NCBI RefSeq assembly: GCF_013394655.1
Contig: NZ_CP053351.1
Coordinates: 124,001 to 188,000, forward strand
Direction of reading: 5' to 3'
Source of the DNA: Winogradskyella schleiferi
Lineage (GTDB): Bacteria > Bacteroidota > Bacteroidia > Flavobacteriales > Flavobacteriaceae
Length of the DNA: 64,000 nt
Shown here: positions 53,929 to 63,497 of the stretch, piece after piece
How the letters are laid out: the number at the start of each line of letters is the position of its first letter
How positions within the stretch are numbered: the first letter of the stretch is position 1
The notes under the pieces: model-generated
Seen by the model: the letters and a program-made list of their open reading frames with translations, nothing else
Told to the model about the DNA's origin: nothing
Database searches by the model: none
Made by a program: the position numbers and the translations under genes

Positions 53929-54094
53929 ATAGTCTTTTTTAATTAAAAAAATATTATTTAGAATAATTCTTAATAATAAGATTTAAGCAATTTAGACTCA
54001 ATAATTTATAATTTGTAATGGATTAAATTCAGTACAAATCTTCAAGTGGAATCTAAATTATTTGTTAAATCAAGAAATTCTGCTAAAAATTTAA

Positions 54095-54102
54095 TAGCTT
54101 TG
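54095..54102 (+). promoter_or_regulatory. Candidate -7 box for the second HYC_CC_PP gene
   Basis: TAGCTTTG matches TAnnTTTG, ending 8 bp before the ATG at 54111, which implies a very short leader. No -33 element at standard spacing. The 227-bp gap 53884-54110 is AT-rich and holds this box and the opposing one for the receptor. Confidence 0.4.
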
Positions 54103-54110
54103 TAAAATTA

Positions 54111-54527
54111 ATGAAGAAGGTTTTTTATAAAATATCATCCGCTTGCTTAGCACTTATTGTGTTGTTGTCAACTGTTTCTTTTACTGTTGATAGTCATTAC
54201 TGTGGCGATACTTTAGTGGATTCTTCTTTATTTGGTCACGCTGAATCCTGTGGTATGGAAGTTCAGCAGCAATTGGATTCATCAGAGTGTGATATTTCAA
54301 AAAAAGATTGCTGTAGTGATGAACAAGTGATTGTTGAAGGTCAAGATACTTTAAAAACATCGTTCGACAAATTAGATAAAGACAAACAACTATTTGTTGC
54401 TGCTTTTATCCATACTTATATAAATTTATTTTTCGAATCTCAAGAAGATTTAAATTCATATAGAGATTACACACCTCCTCCCTTGGTCAGGGATATTCAA
54501 GTTTTAGACCAAACATTCCTTATTTAA
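54111..54527 (+). CDS. HYC_CC_PP family periplasmic protein (copy 2)
   Basis: The 138-residue protein is a paralogue of the one at 51071-51493. It shares the signal peptide pattern, VDSHYCG, DCCSDEQ and the final TPPPLVRD. It starts the plus-strand copper export cluster. Both copies flank the TonB receptor, so duplication with inversion is likely. Confidence 0.82.
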   Translation: MKKVFYKISSACLALIVLLSTVSFTVDSHYCGDTLVDSSLFGHAESCGMEVQQQLDSSECDISKKDCCSDEQVIVEGQDTLKTSFDKLDKDKQLFVAAFIHTYINLFFESQEDLNSYRDYTPPPLVRDIQVLDQTFLI

Positions 54528-54530
54528 TTT

Positions 54531-54620
54531 TTAAGTAATTAGAACTGTAGTCCTGCATTAATTTGTTTTGGACATTTCTGCTTGTTTGTCACTTTTTAAA
54601 CAAGATTTATAATTACTTAA
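54531..54620. repeat. Perfect 11-bp inverted repeat in the HYC-cusA gap
   Basis: TTAAGTAATTA (54531-54541) and TAATTACTTAA (54610-54620) face each other across a 68-bp loop, between the second HYC_CC_PP gene and the RND pump. AT-rich, so chance is possible. Confidence 0.4.
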
Positions 54621-54631
54621 TAATCATTTCT

Positions 54632-57600
54632 ATGCTAAATAAAAGCATCAAATTTCTAATTGAAAATAAACTCGTAGCAGTTTTGCTATTAGCTTTATTT
54701 GTGGCTTGGGGAGTCGTTAATGCCCCATTTGAATGGAATACTGGTTCACTTCCACGTAATCCTGTGGCTGTAGATGCCATTCCCGATATTGGCGAAAACC
54801 AACAAATTGTATTTACTAAATGGGATGGTCGATCCCCACAGGATATTGAAGATCAAATTACCTATCCTTTAACCACATCGCTTCTTGGTATTCCAGGTGT
54901 CAAAACCATACGAAGTTCATCTATGTTTGGCTTTTCAAGTATCTACATCATTTTTGAAGAGGATATCGAATTCTATTGGAGCCGAAGCCGAATACTTGAA
55001 AAGCTAAATTCATTACCAGCAGGACTGCTACCTGATGGAGTAAATCCTGCATTGGGACCTGATGCAACTGGTCTTGGGCAAATTTATTGGTACACTCTTG
55101 AAGGTCGTGATGAAAACGGAAACGTTACTGGCGGTTGGGATTTGCAGGAATTACGAAGCATTCAAGATTTCTACGTGAAATATGCGCTGTCTTCGGCAAG
55201 TGGTGTTTCTGAAGTCGCCTCAATAGGTGGTTATGTATTGGAATACCAAGTAGATGTCAACCCCGAGTTGATGAAACAGTATAAAATTGGTTTGAATGAA
55301 GTTGTAAAAGCGGTTAAACAGAGTAATAAGGATGTTGGTGCACAAACTTTGGAAATTAACCAAGCGGAATATCTCATACGTGGCTTGGGATATGTCAAAT
55401 CCATTGCCGATTTGGAAAACGCTGTAGTAACATCAGAAAATTTTACCTCAATACGCTTAAAGGATATTGCAAAAGTTTCCCACGGACCTGCAACAAGAAG
55501 AGGGCTGTTGGATAAAGAAGGAGCAGAAGTTGTAGGTGGTGTCGTGGTAGCCCGATATGGTGCTAACCCTATGGCGGTTATTAATAATGTGAAGGAAAAA
55601 ATCAATGAATTAAGTTCAGGTTTGCCCTCTAAAACATTAAGTGATGGTAGAACATCTCAACTTACCATTGTTCCTTTTTATGATAGAACAGAACTTATTC
55701 AAGAAACATTAGGTACGCTGGACGAAGCACTTACATTAGAAATTTTAATTACAATTTTCGTAATTATTATAATGGTATTTAATTTAAGGGCTTCGGTTTT
55801 AATTTCAGGATTATTACCTGTTGCAGTATTGATGGTTTTTATTTCAATGAAGCTGTTTAATGTAGACGCCAATATTGTGGCCTTGTCAGGTATTGCTATT
55901 GCTATTGGAACAATGGTCGATGTGGGTGTGATTCTTACAGAAAATGTGCTTCGGCATATTGATGAAAATGAGGAAAACCTGCCAATGAACACGGTAGTAT
56001 ATAATGCAACCGCCGAAGTTTCTGGGGCAATATTGACTGCGGTACTCACCACTATTATAAGCTTTATTCCTGTATTCACGATGATTGGTGCTGAAGGTAA
56101 ATTGTTTCGACCATTGGCTTTTACCAAAACGGCTGCCCTAACAGCATCCCTAATTGTGGCCTTGTTTTTAATCCCACCGTTCGCAGCATATTTATTTAAA
56201 AAGCGTAGCATAAAGACTTCTTTTAGTTATATACTAAATGGAGCAATGATTATTTTGGGTGTTGTAGCACTTATTTTTGGTTACCCGCTAGGATTAATAT
56301 TAGTTGCATTTGGTGTGGTTGGTATCCTCTCGCTAAAGGAGAAGATTACCCCAAAACGTGCCAATGTGATTAACATATTTGTGTCTGCTTTTGCTATCAT
56401 ATTCTTATTGGCAGAATATTGGAGACCACTTGGCGTCGATCGCAGCATATTTATAAATTTGATTTTTGTTGGACTTATCTGTTTTGGCCTTCTAGGTGTA
56501 TTCACACTTTTCAGAAAGTATTATGTGCGTATTTTAAATTGGGCATTACGGAATAAACTATTGTTTCTTTCCCTGCCCACCGCCATTATAATTTTTGGGG
56601 TAATGATTATGAAAAATACAGGGAAGGAATTTATGCCATCTCTTAATGAAGGCTCTTTCTTGCTGATGCCCACTTCAATGCCCCACGCTGGTGTTGAAGA
56701 GAACAAACGGGTATTGCAACAATTGGATATGGCTGTGGCCAGTATTCCTGAAATTGAAACCGTAGTTGGTAAATCTGGTCGTACAGAATCTGCATTAGAC
56801 CCAGCACCATTATCAATGTATGAGAATGTCATTCAATACAAGTCTGAATATATATTAAATGAGAAAAGTAAAAGACAGCGGTTTAAGGTAAATGAAGATG
56901 GACTGTTTATTCTAAAGGACGGAAGGTTGGTTACCAATCCAAATAATGAAGTAGAAACTGAAAATGCAACATACGATGCTTCGGCAATAGCAGACCCATT
57001 TTCTGTCAACATATCACAACTGATACCAGATGATGACGGAGAATACTTTAGAAACTGGCGACCTGAAATTGAATCGCCAGATGATATTTGGAAAGAAATT
57101 GTGAGAGTCACAAAGCTTCCTGGAGTTACTTCTGCACCCAAGTTACAACCCATTGAAACACGTTTGGTAATGTTACAAACCGGTATGCGAGCACCAATGG
57201 GAATAAAGGTAAAAGGGCAAGACTTAAAGGAAATTGAAGCCTTTGGAGTACAATTGGAAAATATTCTTAAGCAAGCAGATGGGGTTAAGGATGAGGCCGT
57301 ATTTGCTGACCGTATTGTCGGGAAACCTTATCTATTATTGGATATTGACAGAGACCGATTGGCTCGATATGGAATTACCATCGAACAGGTACAACAGGTC
57401 ATTCAAGTATCTGTTGGAGGAATGGTGCTTACGCAGACTGTTGAAGGTAGAGAAAGATATGGCATTCGAGTTCGCTATCCTAGAGAATTAAGGGCAAACC
57501 CTAATGATTTAAAAGACATCTATGTTCCTGTTGAAAAAGGGAGTCCAGTGCCATTAAGTGAGCTTGTCACTATTAGATATGAACAAGGACCACAAGTAAT

Positions 57601-58372
57601 AAAGAGTGAAGATACATTTTTAGTGGGCTATGTTCTTTTTGATAAACTGGATGGCTTCGCCGAAGTAGATGTGGTGGAAAATGCACAAGCGCTTATCCAA
57701 TCAAAAATTGATAGTGGAGAACTTATCGTGCCAAAAGGGATTAACTATCGCTTTACAGGAACCTACGAGAACCAATTACGTGCAGAAAAAACTTTAAGTG
57801 TTGTTGTGCCTTTAGCCCTAGCAATCATTTTTCTCATCCTTTATTTCCAGTTCCGTTCCGTTGGTACATCATTAATGGTATTCACGGGTATTGCCGTTGC
57901 TTTTGCAGGTGGGTTTTTGATGATATGGGGTTATGGGCAAGATTGGTTCTTAAACTTCAACTTTTTTGGGGAGAATTTACGAGATCTTTTTCAAATGCAC
58001 ACCATTAATTTGAGTGTTGCCGTTTGGGTTGGTTTTATTGCCCTATTCGGTATTGCAACTGATGATGGTGTGGTTATGGCAACTTATTTGACCCAAACCT
58101 TTGATAGAAATACCCCAGAAACAAAACAGGAAATTAGGGCATCTGTAGTTGAAGCTGGAGAAAAGCGTATCCGTCCGTGTTTGATGACAACTGCAACAAC
58201 TATTCTCGCTTTGTTACCTGTATTGACATCAACAGGTCGTGGGAGTGATATAATGATTCCGATGGCAATCCCTTCATTTGGCGGAATGCTTATAGCACTT
58301 GTAACGCTATTTGTTGTGCCAGTTTTATTCAGCTGGAAACAAGAATTTCAATTAAAACGAGCTACAAAATGA
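54632..58372 (+). CDS. cusA: CusA/CzcA-type heavy-metal RND pump
   Basis: The frame opens at 54563, but the ATG at 54632 (MLNKSIKFLIEN) is the normal RND start, giving 1246 residues. The TM4 motif GTMVDVGVILTEN (about residues 423-435) is of the heavy-metal RND type, and the DDGVVMATYL stretch near residue 1147 is in TM10. The protein is about 200 residues longer than most CusA proteins. Extra hydrophobic segments lie around 525-640 and an added periplasmic insert around 750-820. It exports Cu(I)/Ag(I) or divalent ions. The gene overlaps the TolC-like gene by 4 bp; no adaptor (CusB) gene is in the window. Confidence 0.9.
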   Translation: MLNKSIKFLIENKLVAVLLLALFVAWGVVNAPFEWNTGSLPRNPVAVDAIPDIGENQQIVFTKWDGRSPQDIEDQITYPLTTSLLGIPGVKTIRSSSMFGFSSIYIIFEEDIEFYWSRSRILEKLNSLPAGLLPDGVNPALGPDATGLGQIYWYTLEGRDENGNVTGGWDLQELRSIQDFYVKYALSSASGVSEVASIGGYVLEYQVDVNPELMKQYKIGLNEVVKAVKQSNKDVGAQTLEINQAEYLIRGLGYVKSIADLENAVVTSENFTSIRLKDIAKVSHGPATRRGLLDKEGAEVVGGVVVARYGANPMAVINNVKEKINELSSGLPSKTLSDGRTSQLTIVPFYDRTELIQETLGTLDEALTLEILITIFVIIIMVFNLRASVLISGLLPVAVLMVFISMKLFNVDANIVALSGIAIAIGTMVDVGVILTENVLRHIDENEENLPMNTVVYNATAEVSGAILTAVLTTIISFIPVFTMIGAEGKLFRPLAFTKTAALTASLIVALFLIPPFAAYLFKKRSIKTSFSYILNGAMIILGVVALIFGYPLGLILVAFGVVGILSLKEKITPKRANVINIFVSAFAIIFLLAEYWRPLGVDRSIFINLIFVGLICFGLLGVFTLFRKYYVRILNWALRNKLLFLSLPTAIIIFGVMIMKNTGKEFMPSLNEGSFLLMPTSMPHAGVEENKRVLQQLDMAVASIPEIETVVGKSGRTESALDPAPLSMYENVIQYKSEYILNEKSKRQRFKVNEDGLFILKDGRLVTNPNNEVETENATYDASAIADPFSVNISQLIPDDDGEYFRNWRPEIESPDDIWKEIVRVTKLPGVTSAPKLQPIETRLVMLQTGMRAPMGIKVKGQDLKEIEAFGVQLENILKQADGVKDEAVFADRIVGKPYLLLDIDRDRLARYGITIEQVQQVIQVSVGGMVLTQTVEGRERYGIRVRYPRELRANPNDLKDIYVPVEKGSPVPLSELVTIRYEQGPQVIKSEDTFLVGYVLFDKLDGFAEVDVVENAQALIQSKIDSGELIVPKGINYRFTGTYENQLRAEKTLSVVVPLALAIIFLILYFQFRSVGTSLMVFTGIAVAFAGGFLMIWGYGQDWFLNFNFFGENLRDLFQMHTINLSVAVWVGFIALFGIATDDGVVMATYLTQTFDRNTPETKQEIRASVVEAGEKRIRPCLMTTATTILALLPVLTSTGRGSDIMIPMAIPSFGGMLIALVTLFVVPVLFSWKQEFQLKRATK

Positions 58373-59586
58373 GATATATAATTTTAATAGTACTTGTTTT
58401 TTTCGCTTTCGCGGAAGTAAATGCACAAGATTTAGCATCCTATATTCAGGAAGCCGAAAAGAATAATCCAGAAATTCAAGCTTTTGAATTGCGCTACAAC
58501 ATAGCGGAAGAAAAGGTAAATGAAGCTGATTGGTTACCAAATACAGAGATTGGCTTAGGCTACTTTGTGAGCGAACCAGAAACCCGAACAGGGGCGCAAC
58601 GTGCACGTTTTTCAGTAAAACAAATGTTGCCTTGGTTTGGAACCATATCAGCAAGGGAAAACTATGCTTCATCAATGGCCGAAGCCCAATTTGTTGATAT
58701 AGCGATTGCAAAAAGAAAACTTTCGTTATCAGTATCCCAATCCTATTATAAACTCTATGCCATAAGTGCAAAACAGGGTATTCTGGATGAGAATATAGAA
58801 CTTCTGGAAACCTATGAACGCCTTGCATTAACCTCTGTAGAAGTGGGAAAGGCATCAGCGGTTGATGTACTTCGCCTTCAGATAAGACAGAACGAGTTGA
58901 TTCAGCAGAAAGAAGTGCTGGAACAAGATTATTTGGCGGAGCAAGCGCTCTTTAATAATCTTTTGAATCGTGATGAAAATATTGCCGTAGAGGTCGTAAA
59001 GCAGATGATAATTCCCGAAGAAGATGTGTTTATTTTGACTGACAATCTACAGCTTAACCCAGAACTTATTAAATACGATAAATTATATGAATCTATCGAA
59101 GAAGCCGAATTGTTAAATCAAAAAGAGAGTGCGCCCAATATCGGTTTTGGTTTGGACTATGTGCCTGTATCAGAACGTCCAGATATGAATTTTTCCGATA
59201 ATGGGAAAGACATTGTGATGCCTATGGTTTCTATTTCAATCCCCATTTTCAATAATAAATATAAGTCAGTGACAAAGCAAAATGAATTGAAACAATTGGA
59301 AATAAAATCACAGAAAGAAGAGAGGCTCAATAACCTTGAAACGCGTCTTGCACAAGCTATTTATAATAGAAATACAATGAGAATTAAGTTTAATGTACAA
59401 ACAGACAATTTAAAGCAGGCGAATGACGCCGAAGAAATTCTCATTAAGAATTACGAAACCGGAACTATAGATTTTAACGATGTGCTCGATGTACAAGAAT
59501 TGCAGTTAAGGTTTCAAATCAATTTAATCGAATCTAATAGAGGGTATTATACAGAATATGCCATCATAAATTATTTGACAAAATGA
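58369..59586 (+). CDS. TolC-family outer-membrane channel (CusC-like)
   Basis: The 405-residue protein has a signal peptide (1-18) and two long helical hairpin halves typical of TolC channels (for example LSLSVSQSYYKLYAIS and the later FQINLIESNRGYYTEY). It overlaps the RND gene by 4 bp and the oxidase gene by 4 bp, so the three are made together and it should serve as the export duct. Confidence 0.88.
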   Translation: MRYIILIVLVFFAFAEVNAQDLASYIQEAEKNNPEIQAFELRYNIAEEKVNEADWLPNTEIGLGYFVSEPETRTGAQRARFSVKQMLPWFGTISARENYASSMAEAQFVDIAIAKRKLSLSVSQSYYKLYAISAKQGILDENIELLETYERLALTSVEVGKASAVDVLRLQIRQNELIQQKEVLEQDYLAEQALFNNLLNRDENIAVEVVKQMIIPEEDVFILTDNLQLNPELIKYDKLYESIEEAELLNQKESAPNIGFGLDYVPVSERPDMNFSDNGKDIVMPMVSISIPIFNNKYKSVTKQNELKQLEIKSQKEERLNNLETRLAQAIYNRNTMRIKFNVQTDNLKQANDAEEILIKNYETGTIDFNDVLDVQELQLRFQINLIESNRGYYTEYAIINYLTK

Positions 59587-61955
59587 AAACAATAAAAATT
59601 ATTACGCTATTACTTTTTACAACTTCAATTTTTGCCCAAGTAGGCACAAACGGAAATGATAGAAAGGAAGATGGGCGACCTGTTAAGGAGTATAACCTTA
59701 CCATTGAAGAAAACGAAATGACACTTGGAGGTGTTACTGCCAATGCAATGACCATCAATGGAGGTATCCCTGGGCCTGTTTTGGAATTTAATGAAGGAGA
59801 CCTTGCTATAATCAACGTAACCAATAAAATGGATGAAGAAACTTCAGTGCATTGGCACGGATTGATACTTCCCAATTTTTACGACGGGGTTCCATATTTA
59901 ACTACCCCACCGATTGAGCCAGGAACAACCTTCCAATACAGGATTCCAATCAACCAATCGGGAACATATTGGTACCATTCCCACACAATGCTACAAGAAC
60001 AAAAAGGTGTTTATGGGTCTATTATCATTCATCCAAAAGAGAAAACCTTGGAATATGATAAAGATTTAGTCGTGGTATTATCAGATTGGACCAATGAAAA
60101 ACCAATGAATGTATTACGAAACCTTAAAAGAGGTAACGAGTGGTATCAAGTTAAAAAAGGCACAGCAGTGCCATTAAGTAGAGTCATTTCAGAAGGTGCC
60201 TTTGGTGCTCAACTTAAATTTTGGAGAGATCGTATGGAAGGAGCTGATATTGCAGACATTTATTATCCCGCATTTTTGTCCAACGGTAAAAAACTGGCAG
60301 AGTATCCAGAATTTACGGCTGGCGAAAAAGTAAGGCTTCGCTTTATCAACGCATCGGCTTCTACCTATTATTGGATGGACTTTGGCGGAGGTAACCCAAT
60401 GTTGGTTTCCAGTGATGGTGTTGATGTGCAACCCGTTTCCAAAAGCAGATTTCTCTTTGGCATAGCCGAAACGTATGATGTAATTGTAACTATTCCAGAA
60501 GGAACTATTGAAATTACCGCAACCGCTCAAGATGGTTCAGGTCATACCTCTATACAGTTAGGTAATGGCACTCTTTACCCAGCCAAAAGAATTGATAGAC
60601 CTGATAAGGTAGCGATGATGAAGCAAATGGCAAAAATGGATATGAAAATGGGAGCACCTGCAATGGTGGGAAACAAGAAGAAGAATACACCCGAAGTTTT
60701 AATGCAGAAGTACGGAATGAAGATGAATATGAAGGACGGCGAGATGAAAATGGGGATGAACGATAAGATGTCGATGAAAGATGGCAAAATGAATGACCAA
60801 ATGGATATGAAGATGGATGATACAATGGGAATGAAAAAAGACTCGATGTCAATGAGCCATAATGGAGCATCAAATAAAATGGAAGGTCATATGCACAATA
60901 TGCCAATGATGCAGAAGGATTCTACTTCTTTTGATTATGAGGAGCGAAAGACATACTTCAACTATGATTTTTTAGAGGCAAAAGAAAAAACTGAATTTAA
61001 GGCAGATTTACCAGTAAATGAAGTGTTGCTTAACCTAACAGGTAATATGAATCGCTATGTATGGAGTATGAATGGGGTGCCATTATCAGAAACCGATAAG
61101 ATAAATATAAAAGGAGGCGAGGTAACCAGAATTACATTAAATAACCTGACTATGATGCACCATCCAATGCACTTGCACGGTCATTACTTCAGGGTCATCA
61201 ATGAAAAAGGAGAACGTTCCCCATTAAAGCATACCGTAAACGTACCACCAATGCAGAAAGTTATTATTGAATTTTATAACGAAGAGTATGGCGATTGGTT
61301 CTTTCATTGTCACGTATTGTACCATATGATGGGTGGTATGGCAAGAGTGTTTAGTTACGATACCCCAAGGGATGATAGAATGAAAGATTATCCAGTTCAG
61401 AAACTTATCGATGAGACAGACCATTATTATTCGTGGGGATTGGCTCGTGCAGGTTCAAATTTTAATGAACTCTTTTTAACGTCGAGCAATATCCGAAATG
61501 AATTTGGTTTGAGAACAGAGTTCGATTACGACCAAAATCTTGAAGCCGAAATAAGTTATAATAGGTATCTGAACGATTGGGTACGTGTTTATGCAGGAGT
61601 AAATACCGAAACGTCAACACCAGATTCTTACGATACATTTAATACCGTAGGATTGGTTGGTGTAAAGTATTTTACGCCTTATAGATTTAATGTAGATGTG
61701 AGTATGGACCATCAGCTACGCCCAAGAATACGTTTGGACAGAGAATTATTGATTTTTCCAAGAATTTTTCTGGAAGGCGAATACGAATACAGAGCAGATT
61801 TTGGATGGGTCAATGATTTAGAGAATAATAAATCATTTGAAAGCGAAACACAATGGTTGGTAGGGGTTGCATACATTCTTTCGCGCAATTTTTCAATCCA
61901 AGCTAACTACAATAACCGATATGGATTGGGTGGTGGACTATTAGCAAGATTTTAA
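59583..61955 (+). CDS. Multicopper oxidase CopA-like, fused to a CopB-like barrel
   Basis: The 790-residue protein has a signal peptide (1-19) and four copper-binding clusters: HWHGL (about 90-94), YHSHT (about 129-133), HHPMHLHGH (about 526-534) and HCHVLYHMMGGM (about 574-585). A Met-rich insert spans about 344-443. The last ~175 residues are beta-rich and resemble the CopB/PcoB outer-membrane barrel (FPRIFLEGEYEYRAD, ILSRNFSIQANYNNRYG). It likely oxidises Cu(I) and anchors at the outer membrane. Domains: oxidase about 25-600, barrel about 615-790. Confidence 0.9.
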   Translation: MKTIKIITLLLFTTSIFAQVGTNGNDRKEDGRPVKEYNLTIEENEMTLGGVTANAMTINGGIPGPVLEFNEGDLAIINVTNKMDEETSVHWHGLILPNFYDGVPYLTTPPIEPGTTFQYRIPINQSGTYWYHSHTMLQEQKGVYGSIIIHPKEKTLEYDKDLVVVLSDWTNEKPMNVLRNLKRGNEWYQVKKGTAVPLSRVISEGAFGAQLKFWRDRMEGADIADIYYPAFLSNGKKLAEYPEFTAGEKVRLRFINASASTYYWMDFGGGNPMLVSSDGVDVQPVSKSRFLFGIAETYDVIVTIPEGTIEITATAQDGSGHTSIQLGNGTLYPAKRIDRPDKVAMMKQMAKMDMKMGAPAMVGNKKKNTPEVLMQKYGMKMNMKDGEMKMGMNDKMSMKDGKMNDQMDMKMDDTMGMKKDSMSMSHNGASNKMEGHMHNMPMMQKDSTSFDYEERKTYFNYDFLEAKEKTEFKADLPVNEVLLNLTGNMNRYVWSMNGVPLSETDKINIKGGEVTRITLNNLTMMHHPMHLHGHYFRVINEKGERSPLKHTVNVPPMQKVIIEFYNEEYGDWFFHCHVLYHMMGGMARVFSYDTPRDDRMKDYPVQKLIDETDHYYSWGLARAGSNFNELFLTSSNIRNEFGLRTEFDYDQNLEAEISYNRYLNDWVRVYAGVNTETSTPDSYDTFNTVGLVGVKYFTPYRFNVDVSMDHQLRPRIRLDRELLIFPRIFLEGEYEYRADFGWVNDLENNKSFESETQWLVGVAYILSRNFSIQANYNNRYGLGGGLLARF

Positions 61956-61974
61956 ACAACTAAAAATTAAAAAG

Positions 61975-62361
61975 ATGAACTATTATTTTAATAAAACAAT
62001 CAATGGAACCTTCGAAGAGGTCATCGAGAAAGTGACAAAAGGATTAAATGAAGAAGGTTTTGGAATCCTTACAGAAATTGATGTAACAGAAACACTAAAG
62101 AAAAAACTGGATATAGACTTTAAAAAGTATAGGATACTCGGAGCTTGTAATCCGCCCTATGCACATAAAGCTTTGCAAGCAGAAGATAAAATTGGAACGA
62201 TGTTGCCCTGCAATGTCATAGTACAGGAAATCGAAGCAGGTATCATTGAAGTTGCGGCCGTAAACCCAATGGCTTCAATGCAAGCTGTAAAAAATGAAAA
62301 ATTGAATGAGGTAGCCAGCGAAATAACTGCAATGTTGGAAAACGTCATTGAAAAATTATAA
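61975..62361 (+). CDS. DUF302 protein
   Basis: The 128-residue protein matches the DUF302 family: EEGFGILTEIDV at the start, LGACNPPYAHKAL in the middle and CNVIVQE near residue 80. Its role is unknown, but DUF302 genes often accompany redox or copper genes. It lies 19 bp after the oxidase. Confidence 0.9.
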   Translation: MNYYFNKTINGTFEEVIEKVTKGLNEEGFGILTEIDVTETLKKKLDIDFKKYRILGACNPPYAHKALQAEDKIGTMLPCNVIVQEIEAGIIEVAAVNPMASMQAVKNEKLNEVASEITAMLENVIEKL

Positions 62362-62418
62362 GACACTATAAAAAGGCAGTAATAATTATTAATAAACACA
62401 AACTTAAATTAAAACAAA

Positions 62419-63021
62419 ATGAGCAAATTAAAATCAACATTAGGTATAGTTGCGATAGCATTCATAACCTTAACAGTAATGTCTTGTAAAGACAACAGCA
62501 AAGAACAAAATAGCACGGATGGAGACCATTCAGAAATGAACCACGATAACAGTGATGGTCATCACGACGGCGAAAAGAAGGAAATGGCAATGGGTGGAGA
62601 TAGTAATACACAAGCAGTATTAAATGACTATTTCAACTTAAAGAATGCCTTGGTGGGAGATGATAATGGCAAAGCCAAAGAACTTGGGGCAACCCTCGCA
62701 ACATCCTTAGGAAATTTTGACGCCTCACAATATAACGATACCCAGCAATCGGAATTAAAGGATATTGTTGAGGATGCAGTTGAACACGCAGAACACATTT
62801 CAGAAAGTGATATAGCACACCAGCGCGAACATTTTAAAGTTTTAAGTAAAGATGTTATAGATATGGTTGCTATAACAGGAGCAGAGATGAAGCTTTACGA
62901 GCAGTTTTGCCCTATGTATGATGGCGGTACAGCTTGGCTAAGTACTAAAGAGGAAGTGCGCAATCCATACTATGGTAGTCAAATGTTAAAATGCGGCAAA
63001 GTACAACGTGAAATTAACTAA
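62419..63021 (+). CDS. DUF3347 lipoprotein
   Basis: The 200-residue lipoprotein (lipobox near VMSC, Cys at about 23) has a His-rich linker (about 35-55) and a DUF3347 domain ([47 protein letters not shown]). DUF3347 domains occur in or next to copper efflux adaptors and bind Cu(I). A paralogue follows at 63498. The gene joins the haem-binding gene with no gap. Confidence 0.9.
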   Translation: MSKLKSTLGIVAIAFITLTVMSCKDNSKEQNSTDGDHSEMNHDNSDGHHDGEKKEMAMGGDSNTQAVLNDYFNLKNALVGDDNGKAKELGATLATSLGNFDASQYNDTQQSELKDIVEDAVEHAEHISESDIAHQREHFKVLSKDVIDMVAITGAEMKLYEQFCPMYDGGTAWLSTKEEVRNPYYGSQMLKCGKVQREIN

Positions 63022-63474
63022 ATGAAAATTGTAAAGATTATAGCAATAGTACTACTGGTAGCGTTCGTGGGAATTCAATTTATTCCCACTACACGCAATC
63101 AAAGTGATACTGTACCGTCAACTGATTTTATGCTGGTCAATAATGTACCAGAAACTATTCAAAAAAAGTTACAGGTATCCTGCTATGATTGCCATAGCAA
63201 TAATACTCAATACCCTTGGTATAATAAGATTCAACCTGTTGCTTGGTTTTTGGAAGACCATATTAAAGAAGGCAAAGCTGAACTTAATTTCAACGAATGG
63301 GATTCATTATCCAGCCGAAGAAAAGCAAGTAAGTTAAGGTCTATTATCAAGCAGATTGAAAATGACGAAATGCCTTTGGATTCTTACACTTTGATACATA
63401 GTGAGGCAACATTTACAGAAGCTGAAGCAGAAGAGTTAATCAATTTTATCACACAATTAAAAGATAGTTTATAA
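63022..63474 (+). CDS. Haem-binding-domain protein (c-type CxxCH)
   Basis: The 150-residue protein has an N-terminal membrane or signal helix (1-20) and a single haem motif SCYDCHSNN. It belongs to the small haem-binding-domain family seen in Bacteroidota copper and respiration clusters. It may move electrons in the periplasm. It starts immediately after the DUF3347 gene stop. Confidence 0.9.
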   Translation: MKIVKIIAIVLLVAFVGIQFIPTTRNQSDTVPSTDFMLVNNVPETIQKKLQVSCYDCHSNNTQYPWYNKIQPVAWFLEDHIKEGKAELNFNEWDSLSSRRKASKLRSIIKQIENDEMPLDSYTLIHSEATFTEAEAEELINFITQLKDSL

Positions 63475-63497
63475 ACAATAATTTAAAAGTAATTAAA

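Noticed and set aside
55699..56211. 170-residue minus-strand open frame
   Set aside because: Antisense to the membrane core of the RND pump; low-complexity translation typical of a shadow.
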